Under the pieces are notes generated by a model. It searched no databases, was not told where the DNA came from, and saw only the letters and a program-made list of their open reading frames with translations. A stretch of DNA of 64,000 nt, from the NCBI RefSeq assembly GCF_041530365.1, contig NZ_CP168034.1, positions 1,178,001 through 1,242,000 of the forward strand. Reading direction: 5' to 3'. This DNA comes from Capnocytophaga sp. ARDL2. GTDB taxonomy: Bacteria; Bacteroidota; Bacteroidia; Flavobacteriales; Flavobacteriaceae. A program made the position numbers and the translations under genes. Shown one piece after another: positions 57,304-64,000 of this stretch (the first letter of the stretch is position 1; the number at the start of each line of letters is the position of its first letter).

Positions 57304-58130
57304 TTATTTTATGTTATACTTCATCCAATTTGATATAGCCGAATCAATAAAACGATTATAACCATCCAAAAACCCAGGTTTAGAAGCTTGATATGCTCCT
57401 TTTGTTACATCAAAAGTAGCTCCTACTAAAACACCCACAATAGCTCCTTGTACTCCTCCTATTTGACTTCCAATAACAAAGCTCGTTAATGTACCTGTTG
57501 TATCATAAAAAAATTCTGTTTTTGTATATCCATTTTTTAATTCATGAGAATGGCTCAATTTGTAATAATTACCTCTTCTCCATTGTGATAAATAGAAGTT
57601 GCATCTGCTCCACTTGGGTCGCTCCAATATACAGGATTGTTGTCAAATGCATTGTAAGGTGAGTATTCATAATGAATGACAGGGTCTTGTATTACCCAAC
57701 GAGCTATGCTTGGATTGTAATGTCTGAGATCCATTTCATAAAATCCAAATCCTAAATTGTCTTCATATTCAATTCCATTAAATTTATATTTCTCCGCTGC
57801 TTTGTTGCTATTGACATTCCCCATCATATTATACCCCTCGTGTTGCAATCCAAATGGGTAATAATTCGCCTCGTCGATGATTTCACTTGTGGGTTCAATA
57901 CTGCCGTTTTGATTGAGGTCGGCATAACTCAAACGGATATTTCCTAAATGGTCTTTGTACTGATATACATACAAATAACCTCCATTGTGTGGTTTTACAT
58001 ATCCCTCTGAGTGAGCGAAAAATTGTAATACACCGTTTTCGTATTGGAATTCTCCGAAATAATCGGTGGTTGTTACTGCTCCTTGGTTGGGTTGTATGCG
58101 TTTTTGTATTCTTTTGCCTGTGGCTATCAC
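57304..58130 (-). pseudogene. Rhs core fragment with tip E (frameshifted)
   Basis: From GTG 58130 the frame gives Rhs core sequence (TGKRIQKRIQPNQGAVTTTD, YLYVYQYKDHLGNIRLSYAD, YYPFGLQHEGYN, AEKYKFNGIEYEDNLGFGFY, RWVIQDP) then NPVYWSDPSGADATSIYHNG and EEVIITN-stop near 57555. In the next frame it continues LSHSHELKNGYTKTEFFYDT to a tip with a glycine zipper (GGVQGAIVGVLVGATFDV) ending in GYNRFIDSAISNWMKYNIK at 57304. One lost base near 57560 joins the two. The GTG is inside the core; the fragment has no own start. Tip family resembles tip B. Confidence 0.7.
57945..58124. repeat. Direct repeat of Rhs core DNA, copy 1
   Basis: 180 bp closely matches 60761-60940 in the same orientation and without indels (the YQYKDHL to TGKR part of the core). 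Confidence 0.85.
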
Positions 58131-58531
58131 TTGTTCATCTTCCTTTCTTTCTCTTCTTCTATTGCTTTTCTATAAAAAGGAGCTATTTCGATTAAAATTT
58201 TTTCGTCATTACGAAAAACTTGAATTATGGAATCACCTTTTACTTTGCTGATAGAATCGCCAACCTCCATCTTCCCCCAAAAATATGGATGAATTCCTCT
58301 ATTTGTACCGTCTGAAAATTCAACCATCGAACTATTATGATTTACTTTATCTGCATATTTTTTTATGATTATTCCGTTATAACTATCTTCAATTTCTACT
58401 TGATAACTTTTGTCCAAGTAGTATAAAAGATCCTTCTTATAAACTTCAAAGTACAGTAATATTAATACTCCTATAAAGAAAACAACCATAAACCATTCAT
58501 TTCCTCCTCTTCTCATAATTAATACACCCAA
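58127..58531 (-). CDS. Immunity-protein candidate D: small single-TM protein
   Basis: 134 residues. One N-terminal membrane helix (WFMVVFFIGVLILLYF) and an outside or periplasmic domain with HNSSMVEFSDGTNRG and GDSISKVKGDSIIQVFRN. It overlaps tip D by 13 bp, and the stop TGA overlaps the GTG of the next Rhs fragment by 2 bases. Position directly after the tip suggests it protects the producer. No family recognised. Confidence 0.7.
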   Translation of the reverse strand: MGVLIMRRGGNEWFMVVFFIGVLILLYFEVYKKDLLYYLDKSYQVEIEDSYNGIIIKKYADKVNHNSSMVEFSDGTNRGIHPYFWGKMEVGDSISKVKGDSIIQVFRNDEKILIEIAPFYRKAIEEEKERKMNK

Positions 58532-59313
58532 GTTTTAGATTCAGTTATCATTCCTCCTACATTTATTCCTTTAAACCAAGGGTGTACATCTTTTATTTGA
58601 AAAGATGGGTAATGTCCTGATTGTGAACCAGCATTATAAATATAAGCTCTTCTGTTTTGTTCTGTAGGAATACCATAATTTTCAAATCCATTACCTTGAG
58701 TACCTCCTCTTTCGTAAGATAAAAATCCAACATTTATACTCCACGAATTACCACTTCCAGAAAAATCATTTACTGAAAAAGTTTGGTTATTTGTTGGTGA
58801 AATTACTCCCGAATTTATTCCCAATCCACCTCCTAATCCTGCATAACCACTAAATGTGAAATAGAATGAACTTTCTCCAAAATTATCTCTTACGACACCA
58901 AAAGCTAATCCTATCCCTCCACCCGCAGCACCTCCAAGTGAGAATTCTGTAAATTCACCTCCTCGTTTTTCAGGGTTCATAACCATTGAACCTCCTTTGG
59001 TTGTATGATTGTTTGTTAAGTCTAATAGTTTTCCATTTTTGTAAACTTTATTGCCTTTGAATTCATAATGATAGGCTTTCTGATTCGTTCTAATATGTGT
59101 GCCTATTAAATCGAAATTTTCTCCCATGTATTCTTTACCTGGTAAAAAGGTATCAACTTCTTTTTGAGATGTAATTGTTGCATCATAGGTATAAGTATCC
59201 GTACCGTTGTCATTGGTAGATTTAATCCACCCATCCCCAAAATACGAAAAATTAAAAGCAGCTCCCGTCATCAATAAATTTCTTCCGTAGCTATCCGTTG
59301 GAAAGGCTTGCAT
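58519..59313 (-). CDS. Orphan Rhs tip D
   Basis: 264 residues from an internal Met ([17 protein letters not shown]); core homology extends upstream to 59373 ([20 protein letters not shown]) without a real start. After the shared pretoxin segment [20 protein letters not shown] comes a unique tip: NQKAYHYEFKGNKVYKNG, a Gly-rich region (SLGGAAGGGIGLAFGVV, GYAGLGGGLGINSGVI) and an aromatic end MITESKTWVY. No nuclease or protease motif is visible. The glycine content suggests a beta-rich or membrane-active fold; this is an inference. Followed by immunity candidate D with a 13-bp overlap. Confidence 0.75.
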   Translation of the reverse strand: MQAFPTDSYGRNLLMTGAAFNFSYFGDGWIKSTNDNGTDTYTYDATITSQKEVDTFLPGKEYMGENFDLIGTHIRTNQKAYHYEFKGNKVYKNGKLLDLTNNHTTKGGSMVMNPEKRGGEFTEFSLGGAAGGGIGLAFGVVRDNFGESSFYFTFSGYAGLGGGLGINSGVISPTNNQTFSVNDFSGSGNSWSINVGFLSYERGGTQGNGFENYGIPTEQNRRAYIYNAGSQSGHYPSFQIKDVHPWFKGINVGGMITESKTWVY

Positions 59314-59373
59314 TCCGTCGGGGTCGATAAAGAAAACGGGATTGTTGTAGGTGTAATTGTATGGTGTCCATCG
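59227..59373. repeat. Direct repeat of Rhs core/pretoxin DNA, copy 1
   Basis: 147 bp closely similar to 62217-62363 without indels; encodes [12 protein letters not shown] to SYFGDGW. Confidence 0.85.
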
Positions 59374-59401
59374 GTAATAAATATTTATATAGGCTTATTT
59401 T

Positions 59402-59785
59402 TTATTTTATGTAATATAATCCTTGAAGGTTTTCTGACATATAAACATCATTAATTCCGACATCATATTCTTTACAAATATTGATATTTTTTACTATGAT
59501 ACAATCTATATTTATATGATTTTCTAAAACAATTATTTTTCCATTATCATTTATTTTGATATTAAAAATAGATTCTTTCAATAATTTATATTTTCTCCCT
59601 TTTTTTATTTTTTTTCCTTTTTTTCTTGAGGAGTTTGTTTCAAAAGATATAAATTTATACAACCTATTTTCTTTTTTTGCGTAAATAATATTAATTTCTC
59701 CTGTTCTTTTTATTTCACATATTTCATAGAAATCTTTATTACATGTTTGAAACAGTAAAAAAAAGCTAATAAAAAATGCTATCAT
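59402..59785 (-). CDS. Immunity-protein candidate C: exported or lipid-anchored small protein
   Basis: 127 residues. Hydrophobic start MIAFFISFFLLFQTC with a lipobox-like Cys (LLFQTC). Mature part is very Lys-rich (RKKGKKIKKGRKYKLLKE) then strand-rich (IDCIIVKNINICKEYDVG). It starts 12 bp after tip C and would sit in the periplasm. Function as immunity inferred from place; family not recognised. Confidence 0.65.
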   Translation of the reverse strand: MIAFFISFFLLFQTCNKDFYEICEIKRTGEINIIYAKKENRLYKFISFETNSSRKKGKKIKKGRKYKLLKESIFNIKINDNGKIIVLENHINIDCIIVKNINICKEYDVGINDVYMSENLQGLYYIK

Positions 59786-59797
59786 AGTATAATTATT

Positions 59798-60997
59798 TTA
59801 AAATTCAAATTTATAAAAATGGAAAAGTTTATCCCCATTATTTCCAGTGTAAAAATTTATCCTTTGAGGAAAACCATCTTTAATATCAGTTGGCTCAATT
59901 CTTAAATTACCTCCGGGAGATATTGCAGAATTATGGGCTCTATAATAAACAGAATTTGGATTGTTTGCATCTCCCATAGTTGCAGGACCAACACTATTTT
60001 TTTCATTTAAAACAATCTTACCTGCTAAATACGACTCTGTAACTTCGTGAAGAATTGACCTCCCTTTAGAAAAGTCATTTGCCATATCTAGTTTGTTCAA
60101 AAAGCCCGGATTTATTTCTTGATTTGTACTAACTTTTCCATTTGATTCATATTTAGCACCCATAAAATTACCTGTTCTAAATGACATATTATTACTATTA
60201 TAAATATCATCACTTGCGTCTATATTGACAGTAATATTCTTATCATTTATTGCGTTAAATAAGTCGTTTGCTCCTTGAGATAAATCATTTTCACTAATCC
60301 TACTAACTCCTAATTTCCCATTTGAATCAATAGATAATATTAATTCATTTGATACAGTATTTTGTAAACTATCAAACGCCTCTTGAGTCATATTCCCTGT
60401 AATAATCACATCTTCTTTTATCATTCCTGTTGGGTCTTTAAACATTATGGGATTGTTTCCACAATATTGATATGGTTCAAGCGTTTGTGCTACCAACGGA
60501 TCTACATTCAACCACCTACCAATCGCTGCGTCATAATTTCTCGCATGAAAATCATACAAATTCAAGCCTAACTCGTCGTTCCATTCTTTGTCACCGAATT
60601 TGTATTTCTCGGCGGCGATGTTTTTATTTATATTGGTGATTTCATTATATCCTTGGTGTTTTAAACCAAATGGATAGTAATTACTCTCCTCAAGTATCTC
60701 TGAATTTGGTTCTATTATGCCATTGTTATTTACATCGGCATAGCTTAGGCGAACATTATCTAAATGGTCTTTGTACTGATATACATACAAATAACCGCCG
60801 TTGTGTGGTTTTACATAGCCCTCAGGGTGAGCGAAAAATTGTAATACGCCGTTTTCGTATTGGAATTCTCCGAAATAATCGGTGGTTACAACTGCTCCTT
60901 GGTGGGGTTGTATGCGTTTTTGTATTCTTTTGCCTGTGGCGTTGTAAAGGTAATAAATTTTTCCTTGTGGCAACTGTATCTCTACAGGTTGGTTCAA
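59798..60997 (-). CDS. Orphan Rhs fragment with tip C (putative metal-dependent toxin)
   Basis: 399 residues from a TTG at 60997; core homology (YNHLNQPVEIQLPQGK) extends slightly further to about 61011 with a stop just upstream, so this is a displaced cassette without own start. Core: [70 protein letters not shown]. Tip (about residues 195-399) contains SILHEVTESYLAG, an HExxE motif, and YRAHNSAISPGG. Similar HE-T-E and AHN pairs occur in Bacteroidota Rhs tips. A zinc-dependent activity is plausible but the second ligand His is not certain. The next gene is immunity candidate C. Confidence 0.75.
   Translation of the reverse strand: MNQPVEIQLPQGKIYYLYNATGKRIQKRIQPHQGAVVTTDYFGEFQYENGVLQFFAHPEGYVKPHNGGYLYVYQYKDHLDNVRLSYADVNNNGIIEPNSEILEESNYYPFGLKHQGYNEITNINKNIAAEKYKFGDKEWNDELGLNLYDFHARNYDAAIGRWLNVDPLVAQTLEPYQYCGNNPIMFKDPTGMIKEDVIITGNMTQEAFDSLQNTVSNELILSIDSNGKLGVSRISENDLSQGANDLFNAINDKNITVNIDASDDIYNSNNMSFRTGNFMGAKYESNGKVSTNQEINPGFLNKLDMANDFSKGRSILHEVTESYLAGKIVLNEKNSVGPATMGDANNPNSVYYRAHNSAISPGGNLRIEPTDIKDGFPQRINFYTGNNGDKLFHFYKFEF
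60493..60620. repeat. Direct repeat of Rhs core DNA ([15 protein letters not shown] region), copy 1
   Basis: 128 bp matching 62378-62505 closely; the first part also matches 63935-64000. Confidence 0.8.
60761..60940. repeat. Direct repeat of Rhs core DNA, copy 2
   Basis: Pairs with 57945-58124. Confidence 0.85.
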
Positions 60998-61028
60998 ATG
61001 ATTGTACTTGAATAACTATACAGGTTTA

Positions 61029-61529
61029 TTAATTTTTAATTAAAGGATAATAAACTTCTATAATTTCTATTTTTAAAAATGGATATGTTTTTTTAAACAT
61101 TAAATCTAAATTTTCATTGTATAATGAATTAATAATTATTATTTCATTATTTTTAGATTTAATTTCATAATAATAATAATTTTCAAAAGCAAAATTTCTA
61201 TTAACTATATTAGATATTCTAGCTCCAGACATAAAAACACTAATATTAATAATATCAGATATATTAATTACAATAACACTATTATTCCTTGATGATTTTA
61301 TTATTATTTTTTCATTTTCAAAAATTAAAATTTCACCTCTTATATTCTTATAGTAATTATAATGAATGTATATTGTTGGAAAGGTAAATAATCCTAGCAA
61401 TAATAATGACACAATAGACATATATTTTATGCTATAAGTAAAATAAAACAAAAATATAAACAATATCATATATATAATTAGAAATGATAGTTTTCTTAAT
61501 TGTGATTTTATTGTGATTTTATTTTCCAT
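61029..61529 (-). CDS. Immunity-protein candidate B: two-TM membrane protein with PH-like domain
   Basis: 166 residues. Two N-terminal hydrophobic helices (LSFLIIYMILFIFLFYFTYS, YMSIVSLLLLGLFTFPTIYI) and a beta-rich soluble part (LIFENEKIIIKSSRNNSVIV, YYYEIKSKNNEIIIINSLYN). It follows tip B after 6 bp. Layout matches the gene at 56777 closely, including TM count and a domain of similar size, suggesting a shared immunity family for the glycine-zipper tips. Family not named. Confidence 0.7.
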   Translation of the reverse strand: MENKITIKSQLRKLSFLIIYMILFIFLFYFTYSIKYMSIVSLLLLGLFTFPTIYIHYNYYKNIRGEILIFENEKIIIKSSRNNSVIVINISDIINISVFMSGARISNIVNRNFAFENYYYYEIKSKNNEIIIINSLYNENLDLMFKKTYPFLKIEIIEVYYPLIKN

Positions 61530-61535
61530 ATTTTA

Positions 61536-62444
61536 TTAGTGATATTTAGATATATTAGCATTAATTTGATTAATAAATTGATTAAAACCTGATTTTAAAT
61601 CTCTTGAAATAATATCATAAGCCTGTTCCATTGTATTAAATCCTGCTCCCATTATTAATCCAGTTGCAGCCCCCGCAGCAGTACCTATACCTGGAGTTGT
61701 TGCAGTGCCAATTGCAGAACCTACTTTTACTGATGCTATAGTACCAATTAATACACCACTCGAGCGATAAACAGTTCTTCCAATACCTATGTTATTATTA
61801 GAATAATCTACGAATGGTTTTGTTACACCAAAAGCTGTATTAACTTTACTAATTTGTCCTCCGTATTTAAGTAATGAAGTCGAATTATTACCTAAAATTT
61901 GCATAAGTTCAGAAGAGTTGTTTAGTTCAGAAATCACATTCTTTGTTTCGTTAAAAATCTCAGTAAATTGAGTCTGTTGATTAACCATTGGTGATATAGT
62001 CGTGCCTCCTTTAGTCGTAAAACTAAAATTCATTTGTTGCCCATATTGATTAGTTACTGTACCGTCTGAATTTAAAGAAAAATTATATCTACCATCTGCA
62101 ACATTATTTGTTGTACTAAATACATTTCCAGACTCCATATATTTATCATATCCTAAATCTTTATAATTATCAGCCGTTATATTTTCATTAAATTCCCATG
62201 TATTATCTTTTTTTCCCCACCCATCCCCAAAATACGAAAACTCAAATGAAGCCCCCGTCATTGACAAATTTCTTCCGTAACTATCCGTTGGAAAGGCTTG
62301 CATTCCGTCGGGGTCGATAAAGAAAACGGGATTGTTGTAGGTGTAATTGTATGGTGTCCATCGTTTGGAGTTTTCCGCCAACGGATCTACATTTAGCCAC
62401 CTACCAATCGCTGCATCATAATTCCTTGCATGAAAGTCATACAA
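61536..62444 (-). CDS. Orphan Rhs tip B with glycine zipper
   Basis: 302 residues from a TTG at 62444, but the frame is homologous to Rhs core from 62543 ([20 protein letters not shown]) right after the preceding gene's stop, so the real start is elsewhere or absent. Core and pretoxin ([40 protein letters not shown]) are followed by a tip with [20 protein letters not shown], then a Gly/Ala zipper ([20 protein letters not shown]) and [18 protein letters not shown]. The last part matches tip E. A pore- or membrane-targeting toxin is a reasonable guess. Confidence 0.75.
   Translation of the reverse strand: MYDFHARNYDAAIGRWLNVDPLAENSKRWTPYNYTYNNPVFFIDPDGMQAFPTDSYGRNLSMTGASFEFSYFGDGWGKKDNTWEFNENITADNYKDLGYDKYMESGNVFSTTNNVADGRYNFSLNSDGTVTNQYGQQMNFSFTTKGGTTISPMVNQQTQFTEIFNETKNVISELNNSSELMQILGNNSTSLLKYGGQISKVNTAFGVTKPFVDYSNNNIGIGRTVYRSSGVLIGTIASVKVGSAIGTATTPGIGTAAGAATGLIMGAGFNTMEQAYDIISRDLKSGFNQFINQINANISKYH
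62217..62363. repeat. Direct repeat of Rhs core/pretoxin DNA, copy 2
   Basis: Pairs with 59227-59373. Confidence 0.85.
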
Positions 62445-62505
62445 ATTCAGTCCTAATTCATCGTTCCATTCTTTGCCTCCGAATTTGTATTTTTCAGCGG
62501 CGATG
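62378..62505. repeat. Direct repeat of Rhs core DNA ([15 protein letters not shown] region), copy 2
   Basis: Pairs with 60493-60620. Confidence 0.8.
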
Positions 62506-62546
62506 CTTCGGTTGGCGTTTGCTACTTCGTTGTAGTCTTGGTGTTA

Positions 62547-63227
62547 TTAGTTACATTTCAATTTAGGAGGTTCGTATGTATTATATGCTTTATTACTTCT
62601 CACTATTTTAAATTTTCGTTTGTTTTTACAAAAATAGTACTTATCTCCTACTATTCGATTATCAAACTCTACTAAATGAAGCTCTTTATAATCTTTAGGT
62701 AACAATCCCAAATGTTTTTTTATCACAGTAGAATCTAATACCCCATAACTATTAATTGCTTCTACTATTTCTCTTGACAGTGGTGTAATAGAATCTTGCC
62801 ATAAAAATAATTTTCTTTTCTCTATAACATATCTATTAGGAAGGTTGCCTTTTGGTACTTTTCCAATTGAATCATCGGGATATATTGTAATGAAATTAGA
62901 TTTACTCGGATATGAAGCAATTATTTTATACGAAATAGTATCGTACTCATGTTCTATCCCTATTTTATAATTTCTTGGAGAAATTCCTATCACAAAATGA
63001 TCGGTATTTTCTTCATATATATTAACTTCAAATACATCAAACTCTTTATTATTTCGTTCTTCTAAAAAAACTTTAGGAGTTTTATATTTTTTAGCATAAT
63101 TTTTAATGATCATTTCAATGATTTCGTCTCGATCAAAATTTCTTTTTTTAGTTGATTTTGTTACTATGCAGCTTACAAATAATACACTACTCAAAAGTGT
63201 AAAAATAAAATTAATATTCTTTTTCAT
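62547..63227 (-). CDS. Immunity-protein candidate A: lipoprotein
   Basis: 226 residues with signal MKKNINFIFTLLSSVLFVSC and lipobox LFVSC at residue 20. Mature part: KRNFDRDEIIEMIIKNYAKK, HFVIGISPRNYKIGIEHEYD, PLSREIVEAINSYGVLDSTV, VGDKYYFCKNKRKFKIVRSN. It begins 17 bp inside the repaired end of the JAMM tip and ends two codons before core fragment B. A periplasmic lipoprotein is a usual immunity form when the toxin acts there. Family not recognised. Confidence 0.75.
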   Translation of the reverse strand: MKKNINFIFTLLSSVLFVSCIVTKSTKKRNFDRDEIIEMIIKNYAKKYKTPKVFLEERNNKEFDVFEVNIYEENTDHFVIGISPRNYKIGIEHEYDTISYKIIASYPSKSNFITIYPDDSIGKVPKGNLPNRYVIEKRKLFLWQDSITPLSREIVEAINSYGVLDSTVIKKHLGLLPKDYKELHLVEFDNRIVGDKYYFCKNKRKFKIVRSNKAYNTYEPPKLKCN

Positions 63228-64000
63228 ACCCTCCAGATACTATATAATATTTAATATTTGTATTTATAGATTTATTTTTAAGGTCTCTTTCTGATGCTAC
63301 ATGATCATAAAAAGGATGCGTGTGAAAATGAGCTTTTAAGTCTTTTTCCAAAAGTTATTTTTAACCATTCCTCAGGTGTTTGTGAATAATCTCTAGTATT
63401 ATTTTTATATTTGTAAGTAATTACTTCATAAACATTTGGATTGCTAGTTTCATTACCAAGCCTTATACCTGCTATTTCTGTTTTTATGTAATCTGTAAAT
63501 CTAGAAATAAATCTATTAAAATCTTCTATACTTGGCGTTCCTGGCAGATTTACAATAAAAGAATTATCTATCGTTTTAAGGTTTAACCCGTTTCTTAAAA
63601 TACCTTTAGGAATATTATCGATAATCACCTTTTCATTGTTATCATCTTTTTTTTCTATCAATCTGTCAAAGTTGTCATCCGTTTTATTTACAAGTGTTAT
63701 TCTTCCAGACTCTCTATCTAATTGATAGTCATTCTCAACTCCTTCTCCTTTAAATTGTTCTTCTCCAAAATAAGAAAAGTTGAAAGCTGCCCCTGTCATT
63801 AACAAGTTTCTACCGTAACTATCGGCAGGGAAAGCCACCATCCCTGTAGGATCTACAAAATTTATCGGATTATTATTCAAAAACGATTGTGGCGATAATC
63901 TATAAAACTCCTCTGCCATTGGGTCGTAAGTGGTTGTTCGCCCTATCGCTGCATCATAATTCCTTGCATGAAAATCGTACAAATTCAATCCTAACTCGTC
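63211..64000 (-). pseudogene. C-terminal end of an Rhs protein with a JAMM metalloprotease tip (frameshifted; 5' end outside window)
   Basis: The frame is open from the right edge: [55 protein letters not shown], then a tip with SGRITLVNKTDDNFDRLIEK and VIIDNIPKGILRNGLN. It runs into GKRLKSSFSHASFL-stop at 63305. In the next frame, after one surplus base in the T4 tract at 63334-63337 (A4 on the coding strand), it reads KAHFHTHPFYDHVASERDLK and ends VSGGYEKEY-stop at 63211. HTH-x7-SERD is the JAMM pattern HxH(x7)SxxD. The repaired end overlaps immunity A by 17 bp. As sequenced the metal site is lost. Confidence 0.75.

Noticed and set aside
58128..58130. GTG as the start of a Rhs-associated gene
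   Set aside because: The codon lies inside the conserved core segment ATGKRIQKRIQP, which continues upstream in the homologous copy at 60940; it marks a breakpoint, not a start.
57945..60940. Possible transposon ends in the Rhs region
   Set aside because: The repeats encode Rhs core, are in direct orientation and no transposase is present.

Overview
The window looks like a chromosomal segment of a low-GC member of the Bacteroidota, most likely Flavobacteriaceae. Evidence: TAnnTTTG-type promoters, a fused LpxC-FabZ, Bacteroidota-type GlmU-like protein, a type IX secretion plug protein (DUF5103), DUF4476 and DUF6089 proteins, and a BamA with tandem Skp genes. The genus cannot be fixed from the sequence alone.

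Layout. 0-1.1 kb: end of a RecD-like helicase, then a decayed RelE/ParE toxin-antitoxin pair. 1.1-7.6 kb: kdsB, a small lipoprotein, dps, and on the minus strand an acyl-CoA synthetase, a Na+/alanine symporter and a nucleoside-gate protein. 7.7-14.8 kb: era-der, recQ (minus), kdsD-tatC-lptB. 14.9-20 kb: capsule/EPS trio (nucleotide-sugar dehydratase, Wza-like, Wzc-like kinase). 20-29.7 kb: a decayed DUF4256 gene, an ABC-F ATPase, an HD hydrolase with a frameshift, the lipid A block lpxD-lpxC/fabZ-lpxA-efp-lpxD2, an NTF2-like gene and sucD. 29.9-31.4 kb: a compact S-box-like leader in front of an NhaC-family carrier. 31.5-44.4 kb: DUF4476 protein, T9SS plug, GlmU-like enzyme, OstA/LptA-like protein, a C10 cysteine protease with a lipoprotein partner, class III aminotransferase, GHL10 hydrolase, TPR protein (frameshifted), aroE. 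44.5-44.8 kb: tRNA-Gly and two identical tRNA-Leu. 44.9-50.1 kb: recX, cupin/JmjC protein, coiled-coil protein, beta-barrel protein, XRE regulator, M14 carboxypeptidase, Lrp. 50.4-56.6 kb (minus): DUF6089 protein, uppS, bamA and two skp genes, an envelope biogenesis operon.

56.8-64 kb (minus) is the accessory region: a polymorphic-toxin array of five Rhs C-terminal tips, each followed by a different small membrane or exported protein that is probably its immunity protein. The tips carry varying lengths of the same Rhs core, so they look like displaced cassettes of one Rhs gene that extends past the right edge. One tip encodes an exact JAMM metalloprotease motif interrupted by a one-base frameshift; two others share a glycine-zipper ending and are paired with similar two-TM immunity proteins.

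A recurrent feature is the number of reading frames broken by one base in short homopolymers or near them (antitoxin, toxin, HD protein, TPR protein, two Rhs tips). Either the assembly has residual indel errors or these genes are truly decaying; this affects interpretation of several entries. The envelope theme is strong: Kdo supply (kdsD, kdsB), lipid A (lpxD, lpxC, lpxA), LPS transport (lptB, OstA-like), outer-membrane protein assembly (bamA, skp) and capsule export are all represented.
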